Source of the DNA: Salinilacustrithrix flava
GTDB lineage: Bacteria; Actinomycetota; Acidimicrobiia; Acidimicrobiales; Salinilacustritrichaceae
Direction of reading: 5' to 3'
Length of the DNA: 64,000 nt
Assembly (NCBI RefSeq): GCF_041228405.1
Contig: NZ_CP133888.1
Coordinates: forward strand, 3,162,001-3,226,000
Shown: one piece after another, positions 31,418-38,818 of the stretch
Numbering within the stretch: position 1 is the first letter of the stretch
Layout of the letters: each line of letters opens with the position of its first letter
Translations under genes and position numbers: made by a program
Notes under the pieces: model-generated
Seen by the model: the letters and a program-made list of their open reading frames with translations, nothing else
What the model was told of the DNA's origin: nothing
Database searches by the model: none

Positions 31418-33415
31418 ATGCCCGATCAGATCGCCGTCACGCTCCCCGATGGATCCAGCCGCGAGCTGCCCACCGGGTCCACTGCCGGCGACCTCGCCCG
31501 CTCGATCGCCCGGGGCCTGGCCAAGAAGGCGGTCATCGCCGAGGTCAACGACGCCGAGCGCGACCTGAGCCACGAGCTGGTCGACGGCGACCGCGTCGCG
31601 ATCGTCACCGCTGATTCGGACCAGGGCCTCTACGTCATCCGGCACTCGACGGCCCACGTCCTGGCCCAGGCCGTGCTCGAGCTGTTCCCGGGTGCCACGT
31701 TCGGCATCGGGCCGCCCGTGGAGAACGGCTTCTACTACGACTTCGAGCTGCCCGACGGCGGCACGTTCCACGAGGAGGACCTCGAGCGCATCGAGGCGCG
31801 GATGCGGGAGATCCTGAAGGAGTCCCAGCCCTTCGTGAAGAGCGAGATCGGCGCGGACGAGGCCCGGAAGATCTTCGCCGACCACAAGTACAAGCTCGAG
31901 ATCATCGAGAACGCGTCCACCGACCCGATGTCGGCCACGTCGGAGCGGGGCGAGGTGCGCTGCTACGAGAACATCCCGCCCGAGCCGCGCCCGAACCAGA
32001 CCTTCCACGGCCACGACGGCTTCATCGACCTCTGCCGCGGTCCGCACGTGCCGACGACCAGCGACCACCTCGGCCACTTCAAGCTGATGCGCGTCGCCGG
32101 CGCCTACTGGCGTGGCGACGAGAAGAACCCCCAGCTGCAGCGCATCTACGGCACGGCGTGGGCGACGAAGGCCGATCTGCAGGCCCACCTCGACCACCTC
32201 GAGGAGGCGGCCAAGCGCGACCACCGCAAGCTCGGCACCGACCTCGATCTGTTCAGCTTCCCCAACGAGCTCGGCGGCGGCCTCGCCGTGTGGCACCCCA
32301 AGGGCGGCATCGTCCGCAAGCTGATGGAGGACTACTCGCGGGAGCGCCACGAGGCCGGTGGCTACGAGTTCGTCTACAGCCCGCACCTGTCCAAGGCCGG
32401 GGTGTTCGAGACCTCCGGCCACCTCCACTGGTACGCGGACGGCATGTACCCGCCGATGGAGATGGACAACGGCACGTACTACATGAAGCCGATGAACTGC
32501 CCGATCCACTGCTTGATCTACGGCAGCCGGCAGCGCAGCTACCGCGAGCTCCCGCTCCGGCTCTTCGAGCTGGGCAACGTCTACCGCTACGAGCGGGCCG
32601 GCACCCTGCACGGCCTGCTCCGCATCCGGGGCTTCACCCAGGACGACAGCCACATCTACGTCACCGAGGACCAGCTCGCCGACGAGATCACGGGGTTGCT
32701 CGACTTCGTGCTGTCGGTGCTGCGGGCCTTCGGGTTCGAGGACTTCACCTTCAACCTGTCGACCAAGGACCCGGAGAAGTACGTCGGCAGCGACGAGATC
32801 TGGGAGCAGGCCACCGAGGCCCTGCGCGAGGCGCTCGATCGCCACGGCCTGGAGTACGCGGTCAAGGAGGGCGACGCCGCCTTCTACGGCCCCAAGATCG
32901 ACATCGACGTGCGCGATGCCATCGGCCGCTCCTGGCAGCTGTCGACGATCCAGGCCGACTTCAACCTGCCCGAGCGCTTCGACCTCGAGTACGTCGGTGC
33001 CGACAACGAGCGGCACCGGCCGATCATGTTGCACCGGGCCCTGTTCGGGTCGATCGAGCGCTTCTTCGGCGTGCTGCTCGAGCACTACGCCGGCGCGTTC
33101 CCGACCTGGCTGGCACCGGTCCAGGCCGTGGTGTGCCCGGTGGCCGACGAGCACGAGGACCACGCCCAGACCGTCGCCGACCGCCTCCGCGACGCCGGCG
33201 TGCGGGTCGAGGTGTCGGCGGCCGACGACGGCCTCGGCGCCCGCATCCGCCGCCACAAGATGGAGAAGGTGCCCCACATCCTCGTGGTGGGCGGCGACGA
33301 CGTGGCCAACGACACCGTCGCCGACAACGTGCGCGGCGGCGACAAGCCCGAGCGCGACATCCCCGTGGCCGACCTCATCGAGCGCATCACCGCCGAGATC
33401 CGTGACCACGCCTGA
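31418..33415 (+). CDS. thrS: Threonyl-tRNA synthetase
   Basis: A 665-residue class II synthetase of full length. Order: TGS domain (1-60), the editing domain with HSTAHVLAQAV (about 75) and CRGPHVPTTSDHLGHFKL (about 208), the catalytic core with PMNCPIHCLIY (zinc cysteine, about 363), RYERAGTLHGLLRIRGFTQDD (motif 2) and RPIMLHRALFGSIERFFG (motif 3), and the anticodon-binding domain from about 570. It charges tRNA-Thr. It opens the block that parallels the mycobacterial thrS to relA gene order and overlaps the next gene by 14 bases. Confidence 0.97.
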   Translation: MPDQIAVTLPDGSSRELPTGSTAGDLARSIARGLAKKAVIAEVNDAERDLSHELVDGDRVAIVTADSDQGLYVIRHSTAHVLAQAVLELFPGATFGIGPPVENGFYYDFELPDGGTFHEEDLERIEARMREILKESQPFVKSEIGADEARKIFADHKYKLEIIENASTDPMSATSERGEVRCYENIPPEPRPNQTFHGHDGFIDLCRGPHVPTTSDHLGHFKLMRVAGAYWRGDEKNPQLQRIYGTAWATKADLQAHLDHLEEAAKRDHRKLGTDLDLFSFPNELGGGLAVWHPKGGIVRKLMEDYSRERHEAGGYEFVYSPHLSKAGVFETSGHLHWYADGMYPPMEMDNGTYYMKPMNCPIHCLIYGSRQRSYRELPLRLFELGNVYRYERAGTLHGLLRIRGFTQDDSHIYVTEDQLADEITGLLDFVLSVLRAFGFEDFTFNLSTKDPEKYVGSDEIWEQATEALREALDRHGLEYAVKEGDAAFYGPKIDIDVRDAIGRSWQLSTIQADFNLPERFDLEYVGADNERHRPIMLHRALFGSIERFFGVLLEHYAGAFPTWLAPVQAVVCPVADEHEDHAQTVADRLRDAGVRVEVSAADDGLGARIRRHKMEKVPHILVVGGDDVANDTVADNVRGGDKPERDIPVADLIERITAEIRDHA

Positions 33416-33959
33416 GCACGAGCGAGCCCGCTCGCCCCTGGACCGGCTGTGGGCCGGGTGGCGCACGGCGTACATGGACGAGGTCACCGCCGACGGCAAC
33501 GCCGGACTCTCCGCCGAGCAGGGTTCCGTGTTCACGCGGATCCTCCGGGCGATCGACGCCGGGGACCTCACCGACGAGGCGGCGTACCTCATCCATCGTG
33601 GCGACCACGCCTTCGCCATCCTCAACGCCTACCCCTACGGCACCGGGCACCTGCTCGTCATGCCCTACCGCGAGGTCGGCGCGCTCGAGGAGCTGACGGG
33701 GGAGGAGTCCGCCGACGTGTGGCGCCTCGTGAACGAGTCGGTGCACGCCATCAAGGCGGCCTACCGGCCCGAGGGCGTGAACGTGGGCTTCAACCTCGGG
33801 CGGGCGGCGGGCGCCGGCGTGCCGACCCACGTGCACGGCCACGTCCTGCCCCGCTGGGACGCCGACTCCAACTTCATGACCACGATCGCCGAGGCGCGCG
33901 TGCTGCCCGAGCCGCTGTCGGTGACGTGGGAGAAGCTGCGCGCTGCCTGGCCCACGTGA
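33402..33959 (+). CDS. HIT-family protein, Ap4A phosphorylase type
   Basis: A 185-residue histidine-triad protein. HVHGHVLPRWDAD (near 145) is the H-x-H-x-H catalytic motif and AILNAYPYGTGHLLVMPYREV is the conserved substrate-side strand pair. LDRLWAGWRTAYM and NLGRAAGAGVPTHVH match the mycobacterial Rv2613c protein, characterised as a diadenosine tetraphosphate phosphorylase, and the gene sits directly behind thrS as Rv2613c does. Aminoacyl-tRNA synthetases make Ap4A as a by-product, so the pairing is functionally sensible. GTG 33402 overlaps the thrS end. Confidence 0.87.
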   Translation: MTTPEHERARSPLDRLWAGWRTAYMDEVTADGNAGLSAEQGSVFTRILRAIDAGDLTDEAAYLIHRGDHAFAILNAYPYGTGHLLVMPYREVGALEELTGEESADVWRLVNESVHAIKAAYRPEGVNVGFNLGRAAGAGVPTHVHGHVLPRWDADSNFMTTIAEARVLPEPLSVTWEKLRAAWPT

Positions 33960-33964
33960 CGGAC

Positions 33965-33999
33965 GCGTCGCCCGCGGAGCGAGGATTCGCGGGCGATGC
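33965..33999 (+). terminator. Hairpin terminator after the thrS-HIT unit
   Basis: GCGTCGCCCGCG pairs with CGCGGGCGATGC (12 base pairs, one G-T) around an 11-base loop, starting six bases after the HIT stop codon. Confidence 0.7.
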
Positions 34000-34208
34000 A
34001 TGCCACACTCGGAGCCTGAACAGCGCGAGCCGGTGAACGACCGACTCGGGAGCACCCGTGAGGAACTCTTGCCCATCGCAGCTGCGATGAGGCGCGGCGG
34101 ATGATCGCACGACCGGTCTCCGCGCGCTGAGGTCCCCGCAGCCGTGACCTCGGCCATGGTGCTCCTGGGGGTCGCACCCTCGGGCCAGCGCCAGCCGACC
34201 GGAGACGC
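34000..34208 (+). other. Leader region of the betaine transporter operon
   Basis: The longest non-coding stretch in the window (33960-34208, of which 33965-33999 is a terminator). It holds a perfect 16-base palindrome (34074-34089), a possible hairpin GAGGT/ACCTC near 34128-34160, and GGTGC/GCACC near 34160-34180. I recognise no riboswitch class. A 34-codon frame at 34000-34104 has no ribosome-binding site and is not called. GGAGA at 34201-34205 is the Shine-Dalgarno of the ATPase gene. Confidence 0.45.
34074..34089. promoter_or_regulatory. Perfect 16-bp palindrome upstream of the betaine transporter
   Basis: CATCGCAGCTGCGATG is self-complementary over all 16 bases, 120 bases before the first transporter gene. 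Candidate binding site for a dimeric regulator of osmolyte uptake. Confidence 0.5.
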
Positions 34209-35432
34209 ATGTCAACGATTCAACTGAGGAACATCTACAAGGTGTTCGGCCGTCGCTCGGCCGAGGCCGTCGAGCTGCTGCGCGATGGCGTATCGCGAGA
34301 GGAGGCCCAGGAGCGGACCGGTGCCGTCCCGGCGGTCATCGACATCAGCCTCGACATCGAGCCCGGTGAGCTGTTCGTCGTCATGGGCCTGTCCGGTTCG
34401 GGCAAGTCGACGCTCGTGCGCACCATCAACCGCCTCCACGAGCCCACCGCCGGCACCATCGAGCTCAAGGGCCGGGACATCACCCGGCTCGGCCCGGCCG
34501 AGCTGCGGGAGGTCCGCAGCTCGAGCGTCAGCATGGTGTTCCAGCACTTCGCCCTGTTCCCGCACCGCACGGTCCTGGAGAACGCGGCGTGGGGCCTCGA
34601 GGTCCGCCGGCGCGGCCGCAGCGAGCGCGAGGAACGATCCCGCGAGGCGCTGCGGCTCGTCGGCCTCGAAGGCTGGGAGGACAGCTACCCCGACCAGCTC
34701 TCCGGCGGCATGCAGCAACGGGTCGGTCTGGCCCGCGCCCTGGCCACCGACGCCGACGTGCTGTTGATGGACGAGGCGTTCAGCGCCCTCGATCCGCTCA
34801 TCAGGCGCGAGATGCAGGACCAGCTCGTGGAGCTGCAGGACACGCTGCACAAGACCATCGTGTTCATCACCCACGACCTCAACGAGGCCATGCGCCTCGG
34901 TGACCGGATCGCGGTGCTCAAGGACGGTCGCCTCGTGCAGGTCGGCACGGCCGAGGACATCCTCCAGGATCCCGCCAACGACTACGTCGCCAGCTTCGTC
35001 CAGGACGTGGACCGGTCCCGGGTCCTGACCGCCGGTTCCGTCATGGAGAAGCCGCAGGCCGTGATCACCACCCACGACGGCCCCCGTGCAGCGATGCGCG
35101 CGATGCGCTCGCTGCAGGTGTCCGGGCTCCTCGTGGTGGATGCGCACCGCAAGCTCCGCGGGTACGTCACCGATGACGACGTCGCCACGGCCATGCGCCA
35201 CGACGCCAAGAGCCTCGAGTCCGCCATCCGCACCGACGTGGCCACCATCTCGCCCGACGTCCCGCTCGTCGAGCTGTTCGTGCCGGCGGCCGAGACGCCG
35301 CTGCCCCTGCCCGTGGAGGACGAGCACGGCCGCCTCGTGGGCGTCGTGCCACGGGTGACCTTGCTCGCGGCCCTCGGCGGGCAAGCCGTCGACACCCCAG
35401 ACGCGCTCCAGGAGGAGGACCACCGTGGTTGA
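34209..35432 (+). CDS. proV: Glycine betaine/proline ABC transporter, ATP-binding protein with CBS pair
   Basis: A 407-residue ATPase of the OpuAA/ProV type. The N-terminal IQLRNIYKVFG and the helix ELLRDGVSREEAQERTG are specific to this family. Walker A GLSGSGKST, signature LSGGMQQRVGLARAL and Walker B VLLMDEAFSALDP are intact; a tandem CBS module occupies about 275-395 and in relatives senses ionic strength. It powers uptake of the compatible solute. It is followed by the permease (8-base overlap) and binding protein, forming a complete ATPase-permease-receptor operon. GGAGA precedes ATG 34209. Confidence 0.93.
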   Translation: MSTIQLRNIYKVFGRRSAEAVELLRDGVSREEAQERTGAVPAVIDISLDIEPGELFVVMGLSGSGKSTLVRTINRLHEPTAGTIELKGRDITRLGPAELREVRSSSVSMVFQHFALFPHRTVLENAAWGLEVRRRGRSEREERSREALRLVGLEGWEDSYPDQLSGGMQQRVGLARALATDADVLLMDEAFSALDPLIRREMQDQLVELQDTLHKTIVFITHDLNEAMRLGDRIAVLKDGRLVQVGTAEDILQDPANDYVASFVQDVDRSRVLTAGSVMEKPQAVITTHDGPRAAMRAMRSLQVSGLLVVDAHRKLRGYVTDDDVATAMRHDAKSLESAIRTDVATISPDVPLVELFVPAAETPLPLPVEDEHGRLVGVVPRVTLLAALGGQAVDTPDALQEEDHRG

Positions 35433-36282
35433 GATCCCCCGCATCCCCATCGGTGAGCGCGTCGACGAGGGGGTCGACTGGCTGACCGACAACCTCGGCG
35501 GCTTCTTCGACCTCGTCGCCGACCAGGTCCGCTGGCTGGTGGACCACCTCGAGGACCTGCTGCTGTGGCCGCCGGCCATCGTGCTGGCCGCGCTCATGGG
35601 GCTGCTGGCCTGGCGGCTGCGCAGCGTCACCTTCGGTGCCTTCACGTTCGTGTCGATGCTCTTCATCGAGAGCATGACCCTGTGGGAGGAGTCGATGTCC
35701 ACGCTGTCGCTGGTGGTCATCGCCACCCTGGTCGCGGTGGCCGTCGGCATCCCGCTCGGCATCGCTGCGGCCAGCAACGAGCGGGTGTCCTCCCTCCTGC
35801 GCCCCGTCCTCGACTTCATGCAGACGATGCCGGCGTTCGTCTACCTGATCCCCGCGATCACCTTCTTCGGCATCGGCGCCGTGCCCGGCGTGGTCGCGAC
35901 GGTGGTCTTCGCCATGCCGCCGGCCGCTCGCCTGACCGAGCTGGGCATCCGCCAGGTCGACACCGAGGTGGTCGAGGCCGCTGAGTCCTTCGGCGCACCG
36001 CCCCGGCAGGTCCTGCGCAAGGTGCAGCTGCCGCTCGCGCTGCCGACGATCATGGCCGGCGTCAACCAGGTGATCATGCTGGCCCTGTCGATGGTCGTGA
36101 TCGCCGGCATCGTCGGTGCCGGCGGCCTGGGCGCCGAGGTCTTCCGTGGCATCACCCGCCTCGACGTCGGCGTCGGCTTCGAGGGTGGCCTCGCCGTGGT
36201 GATCCTGGCGGTCTTCCTCGATCGCACCACCGCATCGATCGGGTCGTCCGGTCGTCGCACGCCCCCGGCGGGCACCGCCTGA
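35425..36282 (+). CDS. proW: Glycine betaine/proline ABC transporter, permease
   Basis: A 285-residue permease. Two N-terminal hydrophobic regions are followed by the binding-protein-dependent transport core: MSTLSLVVIATLVAVAVGIPLGI, DFMQTMPAFVYLIPAITFFGIG (the QTMPxFVYL family motif) and the EAA loop EAAESFGAPPRQVLRKVQLPLA. It forms the membrane channel for betaine or proline betaine together with the adjacent ATPase. GTG 35425 overlaps the upstream stop. Confidence 0.93.
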   Translation: MVEIPRIPIGERVDEGVDWLTDNLGGFFDLVADQVRWLVDHLEDLLLWPPAIVLAALMGLLAWRLRSVTFGAFTFVSMLFIESMTLWEESMSTLSLVVIATLVAVAVGIPLGIAAASNERVSSLLRPVLDFMQTMPAFVYLIPAITFFGIGAVPGVVATVVFAMPPAARLTELGIRQVDTEVVEAAESFGAPPRQVLRKVQLPLALPTIMAGVNQVIMLALSMVVIAGIVGAGGLGAEVFRGITRLDVGVGFEGGLAVVILAVFLDRTTASIGSSGRRTPPAGTA

Positions 36283-36310
36283 CCCCAGATCTCACCGAGT
36301 TCCCCCAATC

Positions 36311-36318
36311 AAGGAGAG
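36311..36318 (+). promoter_or_regulatory. Strong Shine-Dalgarno of the betaine-binding protein gene
   Basis: AAGGAGAG, three bases before ATG 36322 counting from its end, is the best ribosome-binding site in the window, in keeping with binding proteins being needed in excess over permease. Confidence 0.7.
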
Positions 36319-36321
36319 AGA

Positions 36322-37242
36322 ATGCGAATGCAACGCAACCTTCGACTGCTCGGGGCCCTGCTGGCCCTTGCGCTGTTCGTGGCCGCCTGCGGCGACGACG
36401 ACGCCGAGACCACAGCCGGCGACGACCCCGCCACCGAGGAGGCAGCCGGTGACGGCGGCACCATCGAGATCGGCATGATCCCGTGGGACGAGGACATCGC
36501 GGTCACGCACCTGTGGACCCACATCCTCGAGGAGCAGGGCTACACGGTCGAGACCACCCAGCTCGACGCCGCCCCCACCTTCCAGGGCCTCGCGGCCGGC
36601 GACCTCGACGTCTTCCTCGACGCCTGGCTTCCGTCCACCCACGAGGACTACTGGGACGAGTACGGCGACGAGCTCGAGGACCTCGGCACCTGGTACGACC
36701 AGGGAACGCTCAACCTCGCCGTGCCGTCCTACGTCGACGTGGACACGATCGGTGACCTCGCCGGCCAGGCCGAGATGTTCGACGGCCAGATCATCGGCAT
36801 CGAGCCGGGCGCGGGCCTCACCCGCGTGACCCGCGAAGAGGCGATGCCCGGCTACGGCCTCGAGGGCTACACCCTCGTCGAGGGCAGCACCCCGGCCATG
36901 CTGGCCGAGCTCGAGCGGGCGCTCGACAACGAGGAGCCCGTCGTCGTGACCCTGTGGCACCCCCACTGGGCCTACGCGGCGTACGACATCAAGGACCTCG
37001 AGGATCCCGACGGCCTGATGGGCGGTGCAGAGGAGCTGCACGCCGTCGCCCGCAGCGGCTTCAGCGAGGAGTTCCCCGAGGTCGCCGAGTGGTTCGGCAG
37101 CTTCGAGCTCACCGATGACCAGCTCGCCAGCCTCGAGGACCTGATGTTCAACACCTACGACTCCGGCCAGGAGGCCGAGGCCGTCGACGAGTGGCTCCAG
37201 GACGAGGCCAACGCCGACGTCGTGGAGAGCTGGATCAGCTGA
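36322..37242 (+). CDS. proX: Glycine betaine/proline-type substrate-binding lipoprotein
   Basis: A 306-residue OpuAC-type receptor. The lipobox LFVAACG lies near residue 20, followed by an acidic linker. GMIPWDEDIAVTHLW, DAWLPSTHEDYWDEYGDEL and TLWHPHWAYAAYDIKDLEDP carry the tryptophans and tyrosines that make the aromatic cage for quaternary amines in this family. It captures betaine or a related osmolyte outside the membrane and hands it to the permease encoded just upstream. A strong hairpin terminator follows. Confidence 0.92.
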   Translation: MRMQRNLRLLGALLALALFVAACGDDDAETTAGDDPATEEAAGDGGTIEIGMIPWDEDIAVTHLWTHILEEQGYTVETTQLDAAPTFQGLAAGDLDVFLDAWLPSTHEDYWDEYGDELEDLGTWYDQGTLNLAVPSYVDVDTIGDLAGQAEMFDGQIIGIEPGAGLTRVTREEAMPGYGLEGYTLVEGSTPAMLAELERALDNEEPVVVTLWHPHWAYAAYDIKDLEDPDGLMGGAEELHAVARSGFSEEFPEVAEWFGSFELTDDQLASLEDLMFNTYDSGQEAEAVDEWLQDEANADVVESWIS

Positions 37243-37253
37243 TCGAGCGTGAC

Positions 37254-37287
37254 GTGCGCCGCGTTCGGGACCCCGAACGCGGCGCAC
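37254..37287 (+). terminator. Strong hairpin terminator ending the betaine transporter operon
   Basis: A perfect 15-base stem (GTGCGCCGCGTTCGG/CCGAACGCGGCGCAC) with a GACC loop, 12 bases beyond the stop codon. The next -10 element begins two bases after it. Confidence 0.85.
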
Positions 37288-37289
37288 GG

Positions 37290-37295
37290 TAGCGT
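37290..37295 (+). promoter_or_regulatory. -10 element of the two-helix membrane protein gene
   Basis: TAGCGT six bases before GTG 37302. Confidence 0.55.
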
Positions 37296-37301
37296 CGAGC
37301 C

Positions 37302-37811
37302 GTGACCGAACCCGAGGAGTACACCGACGAGCTGCCCGAGGACCTCGACGCCGCGGGCTACGTCGGTCCCTACGTCTTCCCCGACAACAACCGCCGGCGC
37401 ATCCCCGGCTACCTGTACCTGCTCACCGCCGCGGCCTGCATCGCCGTGTGGGCCATCGCCGGGGACGACGCCGTGCTGGTGAACGACGGCATCCTCATCG
37501 TCGGCATCGTGCTCGCGCTCGTCGGTGGCTACCACCTGCTCGCCGGGTTCGATCTCGAGGTCGACGAGCGCGACGCCCTGGTCGAGGCATCCCGTGCCGT
37601 CGGCTTCCCGGTCGGCCACGCCTCGGCGCAGATGGGCTGGCGGGGTCTGCGGAGCCGTCCGACGTGGCGGATCCTGCTCTACTCGGCCGAGGAACCGCCC
37701 GAGCAGCGAGGCTTCGTGCTCGTCGACGGCGTCGACGGCGCGATCGTCGACACCCTCGTGGAGGGCAACCCCGAGGACTGGTCAGACCTCGACGGAAAGC
37801 TCACCGCGTAG
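37302..37811 (+). CDS. Two-helix membrane protein of unknown function
   Basis: A 169-residue protein. An acidic N-terminus leads to two membrane helices (about 36-54 and 63-83) and a cytoplasmic C-terminal domain with VEASRAVGFPVGHASAQMGWRGLRSRPTW, where a conserved-looking Gly-Trp-Arg-Gly element precedes a strand-rich end. I do not recognise the family. GTG 37302 is fixed by a -10 element six bases upstream. Its last 30 bases overlap the convergent B12-binding gene. Confidence 0.7.
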   Translation: MTEPEEYTDELPEDLDAAGYVGPYVFPDNNRRRIPGYLYLLTAAACIAVWAIAGDDAVLVNDGILIVGIVLALVGGYHLLAGFDLEVDERDALVEASRAVGFPVGHASAQMGWRGLRSRPTWRILLYSAEEPPEQRGFVLVDGVDGAIVDTLVEGNPEDWSDLDGKLTA

Positions 37812-38756
37812 GTCCATCCACTCGGGAGCCGCGCCGGCGAGCGCCTCCAGCGCCACCCCCACCAGGCCGGGGGTCTCGCCGCGGGCCTCGGAGACCGAGC
37901 GGAGCCAGGCCACGTGGTCGGCGACGATGCCAGGGTCCGCGACGTGCGCGGCGGCCTCGGCACCGCGGAGGAGCCCGTCGAGGTCCTCCTGCAGGCGGAC
38001 CAGCTCGTGCGGGCGCGCATCGGCGAGGGGGTGGATGCGCTCGACCATGCTGCGCAGCGTGGCGTCGAGGACTCGGTGGCGGGCGAGGCTGTCGAGGTGG
38101 GGCGGGGCCTCCACCGTCGGCGAGGCGAGCACGGGTGGTTCCTCTGCCCAGGCCTCGAGCAGCTCGTCCACCTCGGCGACCGTGGCGCAGCTCGCGTCGG
38201 CGCCCAGCGCCGCCACCCGGCCCGGCTCGTCGAAGGCGGCGCCGCCGACGACCACGGGCACGCCGGCCTCGTGGCAGGCCTCGATCGAGCGGCGGGCGCC
38301 GGGGAGGTTCCGGTCCATCGAGCAGCTGAGGCCCACCGCGACGGGGTCGGCGTGCGCGACGAAGCGCCCCAGCTCCCGTGCTGGCGCAGACGAGCCGAGG
38401 AAGAGCGTGGACCACCCGCGGGATCGCAGCTGCTCGGACAGCATGCGGGCGGGCAGGACGTGCCACTCGTCCTCGGCGCAGGCGACCACCACGCGACGAT
38501 CGTCGTCGGGCGAGCCGGTGGCGGCGCATGCAACCGTGAGCGCGTGGTCCACGATCGCCGATGCCGCGTGCTCGTCGGCGACGGTCCATGCCTGGGACTG
38601 CCACCGGGCACCGACGTCGACCTGGACCTCGACGAGGAGGGCGATCGCCGCGTCCAGGCCCTCGGAGACGGTGAGCTCGCGCACGATCCCGGCGAGCTCG
38701 TCACGTCGACGCGCTTCGATCAGCTCGATGATCGCCGCGGGCTCGGGACGGGCCAT
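37782..38756 (-). CDS. Stand-alone CarH-like cobalamin-binding protein
   Basis: A 324-residue soluble protein. Residues 1-80 are a four-helix cap with the W-x9-E-H motif (W52, E62, H63) that marks B12 photoreceptors of the CarH/LitR type. Residues 88-205 are the Rossmann-like B12 domain with E97-x-H99 in AEDEWHVLPARML, the CarH form of the lower-ligand motif, and VPVVVGGAAFDEP near its end. The MerR DNA-binding domain of CarH is missing; instead residues about 210-324 form an unrecognised helical domain. Light or redox sensing through bound cobalamin is predicted. It is divergent from a PAS/GAF/PP2C phosphatase. Confidence 0.8.
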   Translation of the reverse strand: MARPEPAAIIELIEARRRDELAGIVRELTVSEGLDAAIALLVEVQVDVGARWQSQAWTVADEHAASAIVDHALTVACAATGSPDDDRRVVVACAEDEWHVLPARMLSEQLRSRGWSTLFLGSSAPARELGRFVAHADPVAVGLSCSMDRNLPGARRSIEACHEAGVPVVVGGAAFDEPGRVAALGADASCATVAEVDELLEAWAEEPPVLASPTVEAPPHLDSLARHRVLDATLRSMVERIHPLADARPHELVRLQEDLDGLLRGAEAAAHVADPGIVADHVAWLRSVSEARGETPGLVGVALEALAGAAPEWMDLRGELSVEV

Positions 38757-38762
38757 CGGGCC

Positions 38763-38768
38763 AGTATG
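38763..38768 (-). promoter_or_regulatory. -10-like element of the B12-binding gene
   Basis: CATACT on the minus strand, six bases before ATG 38756; first base off consensus. Confidence 0.4.
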
Positions 38769-38805
38769 TCGGGATCGGCGCGTCGCCCACACGGGCGGTG
38801 CTTCC

Positions 38806-38811
38806 TAGGAT
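38806..38811 (+). promoter_or_regulatory. -10 element of the PP2C phosphatase gene
   Basis: TAGGAT seven bases before GTG 38819. Confidence 0.5.
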
Positions 38812-38818
38812 GGCGCCC

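Noticed and set aside
34000..34104. A 34-codon open frame in the leader of the betaine operon, a possible leader peptide.
   Set aside because: No Shine-Dalgarno or -10 at the leaderless spacing, no meaningful residue pattern, and it runs through the palindrome; it is as long as expected by chance in GC-rich DNA.
33960..34208. Possible riboswitch upstream of the betaine transporter.
   Set aside because: I looked for glycine, SAM, cobalamin, TPP, FMN, ydaO and guanidine core motifs and found none; only simple hairpins and one palindrome remain.
37254..37301. The long hairpin after the betaine-binding gene as a 5' regulatory element of the following membrane protein.
   Set aside because: The next -10 hexamer begins after the hairpin, so the structure is not in that transcript; it is a terminator.
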